A stretch of 64,000 bases of DNA, taken from positions 310,001-374,000 of the forward strand of contig JADJJU010000006.1 in assembly GCA_016706365.1 (NCBI GenBank). The letters run 5' to 3'. The translations under genes were made by a program, and so were the position numbers. The notes below the pieces were generated by a model, which was given only the letters and a program-made list of their open reading frames with translations, ran no database searches and was not told the DNA's origin. This DNA is from Saprospiraceae bacterium (GTDB lineage: Bacteria > Bacteroidota > Bacteroidia > Chitinophagales > Saprospiraceae). Below, one piece after another: positions 46,671 through 55,034 of the stretch; position 1 is the first letter of the stretch, and each line of letters begins with the position of its first letter.

Positions 46671-47011
46671 TGGATTTTAAACTTGATTATCTGATTGATC
46701 TACTTGGAGATTATGATGCCATTCATGATATGATGAGATTATTTATCCATCAGGTTCCTGAAGATATTGCAATGCTGGAATCAGGTATAGAGCGTGAAGA
46801 TATTGAAGCCGTGAGAATTTACAGCCATAAAATTAAGAGTTCACTCGCCATGTTTCAAGTTGAAGCCTTGAGGGTCTTAATGGAAAAAATTGAGCATTTA
46901 TCCCGAAATAAAGGAAGTATGCTGGAGATCTCAGAACTTTATGAGCAAACAAGGCCACTTGTTGAAAATGTCCAGAATGAAATGCAGGAATATTTAAGCA
47001 CACATTGCTAA
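46670..47011 (+). CDS. HPt-domain phosphotransfer protein
   Basis: A 113-residue four-helix-bundle protein. The phosphorylatable His lies in RIYSHKIKSSLAMFQVEAL (about residue 53), a classic HPt motif with the following Lys and Ser. The N-terminus has LDYLIDLLGDYDAIHDMMR. It takes phosphate from the receiver of the kinase before it (TAATG overlap) and would pass it to another response regulator, which is not in this window. Function depends on that missing partner. Confidence 0.88.
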   Translation: MDFKLDYLIDLLGDYDAIHDMMRLFIHQVPEDIAMLESGIEREDIEAVRIYSHKIKSSLAMFQVEALRVLMEKIEHLSRNKGSMLEISELYEQTRPLVENVQNEMQEYLSTHC

Positions 47012-47119
47012 TTATTTGATGTTCCTTTTCATTCATTTTAAATTTAACCGATAGTGTTAACTCAACTTTAAATAATAAAAATATTTATATATATTAGACT
47101 CATTATGATTTCGCATTTG

Positions 47120-47127
47120 TATATTTG
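47120..47127 (+). promoter_or_regulatory. -7 element before the YkuK-type gene
   Basis: TATATTTG matches TAnnTTTG and lies 16 bp before the ATG at 47144; no good -33 partner. Confidence 0.4.
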
Positions 47128-47143
47128 AACAAACGTAATCTAT

Positions 47144-47614
47144 ATGAGCTGGAGAACATTTACCGGAGAAAGAATTGAATTGCCAATTAAAGACGCTGTC
47201 GAGCGTGCTATCATTAGAGAAACCACTGCGGGACATCGTTTAAAAGTATGTATTGGCACAGACTCACAGGTTAGGGGAGAGTTAGTCGAATTTGCCACAG
47301 TTATAGTATTTCTGCGTGAAAAAAAGGGTGGGTTTATGTTTATTCAGAACAGCAAAACCCTTCAAATTATGAGCCTTAAAGAGCGCATGATCATCGAAGT
47401 TGGTAAATCTGTTGAAACCGCATACCATCTCTGCGAACTTCTTGACAGATATCATGTCGAACTGGAAGTGCATGCAGATATCAACACTGATCCTCATTTC
47501 CAATCCAACACCGCTCTAAAAGAAGCGATGGGCTACATCCTCGGAATGGGCTTTGTATTCAAAGCAAAACCTGATGCTTTTGCCAGTTCATGCTGTGCCG
47601 ATAAAGTGGTGTAA
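47144..47614 (+). CDS. YkuK-family (DUF458) RNase H-like protein
   Basis: A 156-residue protein with the DUF458 pattern. VCIGTDSQVRGELVEFATVI holds the first acidic residue of the RNase H-like fold, VGKSVETAYHLCEL is the middle helix, and LEVHADINTDPHFQSNTALK has the next acids. The tail KPDAFASSCCADKV is typical. Activity is not proven for the family; a role in RNA turnover is inferred from the fold. It ends 13 bp before the stop of a convergent gene. Confidence 0.82.
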   Translation: MSWRTFTGERIELPIKDAVERAIIRETTAGHRLKVCIGTDSQVRGELVEFATVIVFLREKKGGFMFIQNSKTLQIMSLKERMIIEVGKSVETAYHLCELLDRYHVELEVHADINTDPHFQSNTALKEAMGYILGMGFVFKAKPDAFASSCCADKVV

Positions 47615-47627
47615 TGAATAAATCTTG

Positions 47628-48530
47628 CTAATCAGTCTTCACAATCCGGAATACCCCAATTCCCTGAGAAGTTTTTAAACGAAGAAAATAGAGACCTGAC
47701 CGCAAAGCATCTGTTTTAAAGCTCAGACTTTGATCATTCAGTCTATATTTACTCAGTATCAATTTGCCATGAATATCCAGTATTTCCGCCGCGTGGATTA
47801 TCAGGTCATCCGTATTCGTTTGAATATTAATGGATGAAACGAATGGATTGTTATATTTAATATTCGCAGCAAACGCAGGGACTTCAGGCTCAGTACTAGT
47901 GATAATATCCAGGGAGAAATCAAAATTCAGTTCGTATTTATGTTCCCCGGTATTTACTTCTACCAGCGGAATAATTCGTAAAGAAGCTGCAGGAGCGGAA
48001 GCCCAGGGATCAATAGGAATAAATTCATCGCCTTCAAAATATATTTGAGTGATTATAGATCTGAAACCTTGTTTTGTAACTCTAAAATGTAGGTGGGCCG
48101 GACGATACTGGGAACCATTAAGATAATGGCCAGGAACAACAGTATTAAAAAAGTAACTACCATCAGAATTAGTAATAAATGTTCCTCTGTATCTAAAATC
48201 AGGAGCCAGCATATAATATTCACTTGCTCCATCGGCTTGCCATAACTCCACTGATGCTCCTTCAACAGGACTACAATCATTGGTAATGACTTTGCCAGAC
48301 ATATATACAGTATTCTCATCATTGTCCTCCTCCGGAACTATGTCGGATCGCAATGGAGAATTAGATCTGTAATATGGTCCCAATATATCTGCTGTGGTTG
48401 GTTCACACATCAAAGAAAGATTCTTTTCATCCACTGGATTTTCAGCAAGGCTGCCTGTCAGGAATGAATGGATTAAACCTGCTGAGATGCTGCCAAGGCC
48501 ACCGATTTTGAGGAAGTTTCTGCGTTGCAT
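47628..48530 (-). CDS. Exported intradiol ring-cleavage dioxygenase with T9SS sorting domain
   Basis: A 300-residue protein combining three parts. The N-terminus MQRRNFLKIGGLGSISAGLI is a twin-arginine-like signal. The dioxygenase domain (about 40-205) has TTADILGPYYRSNSPLR and the iron-ligand region VVPGHYLNGSQYRPAHLHF with Tyr and two His, as in catechol and protocatechuate 1,2/3,4-dioxygenases. The C-terminus (about 228-300; NPFVSSINIQ, DIHGKLILSKY, LRSGLYFLRLKTSQG) is a T9SS type A sorting domain. It probably opens aromatic rings outside the cell. A Tat-like signal with a T9SS domain is an unusual mix. Confidence 0.85.
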   Translation of the reverse strand: MQRRNFLKIGGLGSISAGLIHSFLTGSLAENPVDEKNLSLMCEPTTADILGPYYRSNSPLRSDIVPEEDNDENTVYMSGKVITNDCSPVEGASVELWQADGASEYYMLAPDFRYRGTFITNSDGSYFFNTVVPGHYLNGSQYRPAHLHFRVTKQGFRSIITQIYFEGDEFIPIDPWASAPAASLRIIPLVEVNTGEHKYELNFDFSLDIITSTEPEVPAFAANIKYNNPFVSSINIQTNTDDLIIHAAEILDIHGKLILSKYRLNDQSLSFKTDALRSGLYFLRLKTSQGIGVFRIVKTD

Positions 48531-48777
48531 TGGAATGGAGTTAAAATTTTGAAAGTATTACAATAATACACAATAATGTGGATAACTTACAGATTAGTCT
48601 AATCAAGTTATGGTTGCAATAAGCTATTACGTTCAATCTATTCACAAAGTCAATTCAAGTCAGGGACTTGTGAGAATAACTTTAAGCTCTTTTGTCTCAT
48701 AATTTATATTATGTTAAATAGAAATGATGGATACTTCCCTGCTCTTAAAATTTACATGTCCTTAATGTTGTAAATGC
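48531..48777. promoter_or_regulatory. Divergent gap between dioxygenase and arginine decarboxylase genes
   Basis: AT-rich with no gene. No exact promoter was found for the minus-strand gene; the plus-strand promoter is listed separately. Confidence 0.3.
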
Positions 48778-48807
48778 TTGTTATCCGTTTTCAATCCAGT
48801 ATATTTG
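48778..48807 (+). promoter_or_regulatory. Bacteroidota promoter of arginine decarboxylase
   Basis: TTG at 48778-48780, a 19-bp spacer and TATATTTG at 48800-48807 match the -33/-7 consensus. The 5' untranslated region would be about 80 bases. Confidence 0.65.
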
Positions 48808-48894
48808 CAGCCCAAAGAAACTTTGAATAAAAAAGCAATTTTATTCCCGGATCTTTGGATCAACATTAACTCACAATATTGCTGGTTGTTGTAG

Positions 48895-50286
48895 ATGAGA
48901 AATACATATCTCGATTTGGTAGATCAAACGTTTTATTGGCCTCAGGATGGATTTGATCTTCATGAAAATAATCTAAGATTTCACGGAATACCTGTTTACG
49001 AATTATTGGAACATTATGGGACACCCATGAGGTTGACTTATATTCCAAAGATTGCAGATCAAATCATCAGAGCCAGGGCCTACTTCCAGGAAGCCATGGA
49101 AAAAGTTCAGTACAAAGGAAAATATCATTATTGTTATTGTACCAAGAGTTCCCATTTCCGTCATATCCTGGATGAAGTTCTGGACAATCATGCCCAGTTG
49201 GAGACATCCTCCTCTTTTGATATTGATTTGATCAGAAAGCTGGATGCCGATGGAGAGATTCAGCCCGGAACTATCATTGTAAATAATGGCTTCAAGCCTC
49301 CGGAATATGTACAGAAAATTGCTTCATTAGTTCATGAAGGCAAATTCAACCTCATTCCTGTTTGTGATAATATTGATGAAGTGGATCTGTTCAATCAATA
49401 TTTCGAGCGTAAAACTGATATCGGAATTCGTATTGCCACTGAGGAAGAGCCTAATTTTGAATTTTATACCTCCAGACTCGGTATTCGTCAGTCTCAGGTG
49501 TTGGAATTCTATAAGGAGAAAATTGCAACCAATCCCAAGTTCAATCTTAGAATGCTTCATTTCTTCATAGATACCGGCATTAAGGATACTATCTATTACT
49601 GGAGTGAATTGAAGAAAGGAATCAGGTTATATTGTCAATTGAAGCGCCTCTGCCCTACTTTGATTGACATCAACATTGGAGGTGGCTTGCCTATACGCAA
49701 CTCTCTGGGTTTCGAATATGATTATAATTATATGATTCTGGAAATTGTACGCTTGATTAAAGAAGCGTGTACAGAAGAAGGAATCGAGGAACCAAATATT
49801 TTCACTGAGTTTGGTAAATTTACTGTCGGTGAAAGCGGGGCTACCTTCTTCTCAGTTATCGGACAAAAGCAGCAAAACGATGCGGAGCTCTGGTACATGG
49901 TGGATAATTCACTTATGAACACTCTACCAGATGCCTGGGGTATCAATGAGCGATTTATTTTATTGCCTGTCAATATGTGGGACAGAGAATACCAAAGGGT
50001 TAATATCGGCGGATTAAGCTGCGACAATGCGGATTACTATAATTCCGAAGCGCATATCAATCAGGTTTACTTACCCAAAATCAACAAAGGAGATAAATTA
50101 TATCTGGGCTTTTTCCACTCAGGAGCTTATCAGGATGCATTGAGTGGTTATGGAGGAATCAAACATTGTCTCATCCCCTCCCCTCAGCATGTGATAGTGG
50201 ATCGCAATGAAAATGGAGAATTATTTCACTGGAAATTATCAGATCATCAGGATGCTGATTCAATGTTAAAATTGCTGGGATATTGA
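48895..50286 (+). CDS. Arginine decarboxylase-like PLP enzyme (fold type III)
   Basis: A 463-residue alanine-racemase-fold decarboxylase, probably making agmatine for polyamines. The PLP lysine lies in YHYCYCTKSSHFRHIL (about residue 84), HFFIDTGIKD is the His motif, NIGGGLPIRNS binds the phosphate, TEFGKFTVGESG has the Glu-Gly loop, and GGLSCDNADYY has the C-terminal catalytic Cys-Asp. At this length it resembles the shorter Bacteroidota biosynthetic form rather than the 650-residue SpeA. The substrate is inferred. A promoter precedes it and a shared terminator follows. Confidence 0.85.
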   Translation: MRNTYLDLVDQTFYWPQDGFDLHENNLRFHGIPVYELLEHYGTPMRLTYIPKIADQIIRARAYFQEAMEKVQYKGKYHYCYCTKSSHFRHILDEVLDNHAQLETSSSFDIDLIRKLDADGEIQPGTIIVNNGFKPPEYVQKIASLVHEGKFNLIPVCDNIDEVDLFNQYFERKTDIGIRIATEEEPNFEFYTSRLGIRQSQVLEFYKEKIATNPKFNLRMLHFFIDTGIKDTIYYWSELKKGIRLYCQLKRLCPTLIDINIGGGLPIRNSLGFEYDYNYMILEIVRLIKEACTEEGIEEPNIFTEFGKFTVGESGATFFSVIGQKQQNDAELWYMVDNSLMNTLPDAWGINERFILLPVNMWDREYQRVNIGGLSCDNADYYNSEAHINQVYLPKINKGDKLYLGFFHSGAYQDALSGYGGIKHCLIPSPQHVIVDRNENGELFHWKLSDHQDADSMLKLLGY

Positions 50287-50398
50287 TTAGGATCTACTGT
50301 TAATCAATTGGAACAAAAGCAGTTCCGCCTGGGCGAGTCTTTTAATTTTTAATGATACGTCCGTTTGGGGGGGCCCCAGGAGAGCGGCGTCAAAATAT

Positions 50399-50433
50399 AG
50401 AAAAAGCAACTGAATATTCAGTTGCTTTTTTAC
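50399..50433. terminator. Bidirectional terminator
   Basis: AAAAAGCAACTGAA and TTCAGTTGCTTTTTT form a near-perfect stem between the convergent arginine decarboxylase and DUF4412 genes, with a T-run on each strand. Just upstream (50367-50378) is an odd GGGGGGGCCCC run. Confidence 0.88.
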
Positions 50434-50471
50434 TTTAATATATAGTAGATATAATATATATAATCAATCAA

Positions 50472-51155
50472 TTACATACCAAAACCAGACATCATTTTTT
50501 CATACTCCTCTTTAGACATTTCTTTATAACCTTTAGGTTCTTTGAATGAGTCTTTTGGAAGTGAAGTTTCAACAGATTTACAAGTATACACCATAGATAC
50601 TCCTCCTGTTTGAATGCTCATTTCAAGGGGTGCTCCCTTCAACTTGGTGGCACCTTTCATTTGCGGAGTAAATGGACCTGTCATGTCTATTCTATCCGTT
50701 ACATACACAGTGATGGTCATATCTTGTCCGTTTGTAGCACTTTTCTTAGGAGTCATGATCACTTTCTTACATTTATAACCTTTGATTTCCTTTGTTTCGT
50801 CAGTCATTTTAATGTCCATTTCATCCTCAGCTTTACCTGGTTCTTCCATTGGAGTCTTTACCTGAAACTTATTACCCATCATGTCCATGAATAGTTTTGT
50901 TTCTTTGGTAGCAGGTGTGGTAAATACCATCATATTCATCATCCCGCCCATCATAGACATGGATACTTTTTGTTGATCCTTGCTGAAATATATGTCATTT
51001 GTACTTCCTTTCATCATAGCCATTTGGCTGGCTACTGAAGGATCATCAGATTTTACATCAGTTAATTCCATTTTGATAACTCCCTCAGAAATCTTCTGAG
51101 CGTAAGAACCTACTGAGGCAGAAACCAATAATAAAAGAATTAGTAATTGTTTCAT
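50472..51155 (-). CDS. DUF4412-family exported protein
   Basis: A 227-residue exported protein with signal MKQLLILLLLVSASVGSYAQ. The mature part is very Met-rich (SQMAMMKG, MSMMGGMMNMMVFTTP, FMDMMGNKF) and beta-rich, with EIKGYKCKKVIMTP as the usual DUF4412 core motif and a helical Glu/Lys tail. These periplasmic or surface proteins have no known role, and the Met clusters might bind copper or serve as oxidation targets. Its 3' end faces a strong bidirectional terminator. Confidence 0.8.
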   Translation of the reverse strand: MKQLLILLLLVSASVGSYAQKISEGVIKMELTDVKSDDPSVASQMAMMKGSTNDIYFSKDQQKVSMSMMGGMMNMMVFTTPATKETKLFMDMMGNKFQVKTPMEEPGKAEDEMDIKMTDETKEIKGYKCKKVIMTPKKSATNGQDMTITVYVTDRIDMTGPFTPQMKGATKLKGAPLEMSIQTGGVSMVYTCKSVETSLPKDSFKEPKGYKEMSKEEYEKMMSGFGM

Positions 51156-51189
51156 AATTAAGTTGTTGTGATTAATAAGTGAATTTTGA

Positions 51190-51741
51190 TTATTGAATAT
51201 TCCATTCGTCTATGTACTTGATAAAAATTTTGGCAAGATTTAGAGCATCATCGATTCCCCGATGCGGATCTCCATCAAACTCAAAACCTTCATGCGTTAA
51301 AGCATTTTTCAATCCCATATGTTTTGTATGACGTTTCAATTCTTTATAATGTTGCTTAAGATTGACATGTTTTTCTGTCCAGTCGTAATCTAGTTTGTGG
51401 AGTTTACAATCGCTGCTAAAGAGTGCCTTATCATTTTCCCCCCAGGAAATCATCTTGACATCATCATCGAGCAGTTCTGACCAGTCCAGAAATTCCTGTA
51501 TTACTCTTGGATATGGTCTGGCTGAATCAACTTGCTCCTGTGTAATGCTTGTCAATTGTTTGCAAAAGGGCGACAATAAAGGATTGACAGTCGGTTTTAC
51601 AAATCTGCTGAATATCTCACCCGGATCTCCATAAGCATCCACTTTAATGGCCCCTATCTCAATTATTTCATTGTAACCGTTGGGTGGTCGCCCTCTCCAG
51701 CAAGTGGCTTCCAGATCAAAAACTATATATCTTAATTCCAT
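51190..51741 (-). CDS. DEDDh 3'-5' exonuclease
   Basis: A 183-residue single-domain exonuclease. Metal-binding acids are in YIVFDLEATCW (ExoI Asp-x-Glu), a conserved Asp in SWGENDKALF (ExoII) and HRGIDDALNLAKI (ExoIII His-x4-Asp). IIEIGAIKVD and FVKPTVNPLLSPFCKQLT match the ERI1/KapD-type subgroup that trims RNA ends. The substrate, RNA or DNA, is not proven. It lies between the DUF4412 and acyltransferase genes on the same strand. Confidence 0.88.
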   Translation of the reverse strand: MELRYIVFDLEATCWRGRPPNGYNEIIEIGAIKVDAYGDPGEIFSRFVKPTVNPLLSPFCKQLTSITQEQVDSARPYPRVIQEFLDWSELLDDDVKMISWGENDKALFSSDCKLHKLDYDWTEKHVNLKQHYKELKRHTKHMGLKNALTHEGFEFDGDPHRGIDDALNLAKIFIKYIDEWNIQ

Positions 51742-51762
51742 TTTAAAAATTTATTCTGCAAA

Positions 51763-53468
51763 TCAGTCTTCCAATTGCATCTGAGGACGTTCGAAACTCA
51801 ATATTTTCTTCCAGTACAATTCTTGTTGTAATCCATAATTATCCAATTTGTTGTGATAGAAATACAACAACTTGAGATCTTTAGATCTGATTTGTCCTTT
51901 TTGTTCTTAATTATAGGTCTGTTAAGGTGATAAATCCCCAATTTGTTGATCCCTTTTATTAAAATTTCTTCAGGATCCATTTTTTCCAAATGAGTATCCA
52001 ATAAGATGCTTCCTTCCTTGGTTTTTTGTATTAATAATGATTTCAATTGAGAAATTCCTTCAACAAGACTTGATTCGTTGAACAGTAAAGTTTTGGGGTT
52101 AAGTTTCAAAACACCAAAAAGATCCAGTTCTTCATACCTGTTTAATAAATACTGAAATGCCACAAATGCTACCATAGCACTATCGAGTACTACATGCTCT
52201 TTGTAATATTTTTCTGCAATATGATCAGCCAGAATTTTTGTATATTCACTTTCCCTTTGTGGGTCAGTAACAATATTTTCATTGATTCTGAAATATCCAC
52301 TGATATCTATTTCATGGCCTCTGTGATCAACACTTTTTCCATCCACATTCATTGGATTACCGAAAACATCCATTGGCTGTCCCATTGAAAACACTGCTTC
52401 TGTATCGTTCCTGAGAAAAGATAAAGCAAACTTGAATCCATTCCAGAATCCCTTGCTCGTATCTTTTGAGCGAGAATACTTTTCTTTTCCAAGCTGTCTC
52501 AAATGCTGTTCAACCAAAGATCTCGCCTCAAAAACAAAGTGGTTGGACAATATTAATGGCACTATGACGATTTTCTTTTCTTCCTTGTTTGAGCTCAGAG
52601 ATCGCTGTGCATCCACTGCAGTGGAGAGTAATCCCAGCTTTAGGTTCCGCTCGAGATGATTTGATCTGGATCTGGTACCTCCGGGAAAAAACAGACTATT
52701 TGTGCCCAGAACAATGGATAGATGAGACATTATCTTAAGCGTCTCAAGGTACACGAGATTCTTCTTCCTGCGGTCCACACGATACGCACCCAGACGGTTC
52801 ATAAAGTAAGCAGCAATTCCGCTATTGTAAAGATTGAGACCTGCACCATAAGAAAAGCCCGGCAAACCTGCTTTCATGTCCAGCATATATCCTATTAGAA
52901 TTGAATCCAGATTGGAAGAATGAGTTGGAGTCAATACCAGGATTTGATCTTTCGCTAATTGGCGAATTTTATCTAAAGGTCCGATAACTCTTATTTTTTC
53001 TGCAGCGTATTTTGTAGAAGTCCAGAAGCTGAACAAATGCTTTCCTCTTAGTGGATTGAAGATTACATTGAAAAATACTGTCAGAAATTTTCTTGCAAAT
53101 AGAAATGTTTTCATCCTGAATGAACCCACAATCTCCTGGCTGTATCGATTAATTATCGTGCGAAGGATTTCTTCCAGTAATACCCTGTATTCTGTATGAT
53201 TGGGATTTATGCCCCCCTCAACTTCCAATCTTTTTTTCAACTTGTTCCAAAAAAGTGCCTCATTGGGAGGATCCACTTCCCAGGGATCATTTTTAACCCT
53301 GCTGGATTCAGAATACAAGGTCCGTTCTATCATATCCTTCAATTGCTCAGTTGACAGTCTGTTGAGCTTTTGAAAAGTTGCTGTATTGATTTCCTGAATG
53401 AACTGTTGCCTGCGCTCACTCAATTTATAAATTGGCCAATCCTGTATATTCGGAATAATATGTTTCAT
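51763..53468 (-). CDS. Glycerophosphate-type acyltransferase (one frameshift near the C-terminus)
   Basis: A membrane-associated acyltransferase of about 568 residues after correction. The catalytic block is VLTPTHSSNLDSILIGY (HSxxxD, about 195), with GAYRVDRRKKN and FFPGGTRSRSNHLE (glycerol-phosphate binding) after it. The size fits the Bacteroidota PlsB-like family that acylates glycerol-3-phosphate or 1-acyl-glycerol-3-phosphate. The existing frame ends at 51798 with an odd tail; adding one A to the run at plus 51898-51902 continues as KGQIRSKDLKLLYFYHNKLD to stop 51763. The exact acceptor is uncertain. Confidence 0.85.
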
Positions 53469-53643
53469 CTCAGATTCTTAAAGCAGTTTAATCAAGCTAG
53501 TATGCAAATTCACATTATTAAGCATAATTCCCTGATAAACGGCAAGATAAGCTAAGTGTAATTTTAATGTTAGTAATTATCAAGCTCCAAAGATACATAT
53601 TCTTTGTATCCCTAACCTTCAGTAAAGCCCGGTTAAAATAGTT

Positions 53644-54270
53644 TTACATATTATCCTGAGACGCAAGCCATGCCAGGCGTACTTCATCTATATAATTGAG
53701 TATATTTTCCTGTCCAATTTTCTTTTCTGCTGAACTGAGAAATTGTGGAGGCAAGGCATTCCAGGATTTCAATAAAGCCTTATTAAATTTGGCGATATTC
53801 GATTGAATTTCAGTGGTTTTACCACGATCTGTTTTAGTGAAAACAATGGCAAATGGCACAGCCCATGATCCCAGCTTATTGATAAAATCAAGGTCGTTTT
53901 GTTGTGGGGGGATATTGGAGTCAATAAGAATAAAGCAGCATGCCAGTTCCTTCCTTTTTGATAGATAATATTGAATCATAGTTTGCCACTTTTCCCGGGA
54001 AGATTTGCTCACTTTTGCATAACCATAACCCGGTAAATCTACCAGATACCAGCTATGTTCAGCTTTATAGAAATTCAGGGATTGAGTTTTACCGGGATGC
54101 TGGGATGTATGCGCCATGTTTTTTCTTTCGCACAGCATATTAATAAGACTGGATTTGCCCACATTAGATCTTCCTATAAATGCAAACTCTGGCAATCCGT
54201 CAGTGGGACAAAGATCCGCTCTGGGAAAACTACCAACAAATTCAACACTTTTTAATTTCTTTTCGGACAT
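53644..54270 (-). CDS. engB: Ribosome biogenesis GTPase YihA/EngB
   Basis: GTPase needed for 50S assembly. About 208 residues with G1 FIGRSNVGKSSLIN, G3 DLPGYGYAKVS, G4 VFTKTDRG and G5 FLSSAEKKIG, and the family start SVEFVGSFPRADLCPTDGLP. The start is ATG 54270 (MSEKKLKS); the frame extends to 54369, but that would place unrelated residues before the domain. It opens divergently from an outer-membrane gene whose promoter lies in the gap. Confidence 0.94.
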   Translation of the reverse strand: MSEKKLKSVEFVGSFPRADLCPTDGLPEFAFIGRSNVGKSSLINMLCERKNMAHTSQHPGKTQSLNFYKAEHSWYLVDLPGYGYAKVSKSSREKWQTMIQYYLSKRKELACCFILIDSNIPPQQNDLDFINKLGSWAVPFAIVFTKTDRGKTTEIQSNIAKFNKALLKSWNALPPQFLSSAEKKIGQENILNYIDEVRLAWLASQDNM

Positions 54271-54333
54271 GCCATAATGAGTTCTGATGGAAAATATGAT
54301 TCCTTTCTGCAATATTAACCTTTTATTTGAAAC

Positions 54334-54361
54334 TTGGTTTTTATACAGTTCGTTACCTTTG
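54334..54361 (+). promoter_or_regulatory. Promoter of the outer-membrane barrel gene
   Basis: TTG at 54334-54336, a 17-bp spacer and TACCTTTG at 54354-54361 match the Bacteroidota consensus. The ATG follows 19 bp later. Confidence 0.65.
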
Positions 54362-54380
54362 CCTAACAATCAGTGAAATC

Positions 54381-55013
54381 ATGTCATTCAAATATTTTTT
54401 TGCCCTCATTATAGCATTTGTATTTATTTCTACGGCTCAAGCCCAATTCAAGATTGGTGTCAAAGCAGGACTTGGATCTTACGATTTGGGTACTGATTCA
54501 ATTCAGATTCAAAATGGAAGTCTGGGAAATCAGGTAAAAATTGCCGTTGAAGATGCCAGTTATGGATACCATTTTGGATTGGTAGCACAAATTAATTTGG
54601 GAGGATTCATCATACAGCCAGAAGTGGTGTACAATAGCAATAGTGTAGATTTTAAAGTTACGGACGGATTTTCTATGGATAGAATAGTAAAAGAAAAATA
54701 CCAGTACCTGGATATTCCGGTTTTATTCGGAACAAAAGCAGGTCCTTTACGGTTAAATGTCGGTCCTGTGGGACATGTATTTCTGCAAAATACATCCGGT
54801 TTTACTGACATTGAAGGATATAAGCAAGATTTCAAATCTTTAACACTAGGTTTTCAGGCGGGATTGGGAATTGATTTTTGGAAGATATTATTGGATATCA
54901 GGTACGAAGGAAATCTGACCAATTTTGGTAGCCATATTACATTTGATGGTAATCAATACCAGTTCTCAGAAAGACCCAGAAGATTGCTGGCTTCTATTTC
55001 CTTCGTTTTCTAA
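54381..55013 (+). CDS. Outer-membrane beta-barrel protein, PorT-like
   Basis: A 210-residue exported barrel. The signal is MSFKYFFALIIAFVFISTAQAQ. FKIGVKAGLGSYDLGTDS starts the barrel in the usual Bacteroidota way, with FHFGLVAQINLGGFIIQPEVVYNS, LDIPVLFGTKAGPLRLNVGPV and LLASISFVF (C-terminal Phe) continuing it (read in part). PorT-like barrels take part in T9SS or are structural; this one is not firmly PorT. Start at ATG 54381 after a clear promoter. Only 21 bp separate it from bshC. Confidence 0.82.
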   Translation: MSFKYFFALIIAFVFISTAQAQFKIGVKAGLGSYDLGTDSIQIQNGSLGNQVKIAVEDASYGYHFGLVAQINLGGFIIQPEVVYNSNSVDFKVTDGFSMDRIVKEKYQYLDIPVLFGTKAGPLRLNVGPVGHVFLQNTSGFTDIEGYKQDFKSLTLGFQAGLGIDFWKILLDIRYEGNLTNFGSHITFDGNQYQFSERPRRLLASISFVF

Positions 55014-55034
55014 ATCATTTTTATACCCCTATTA

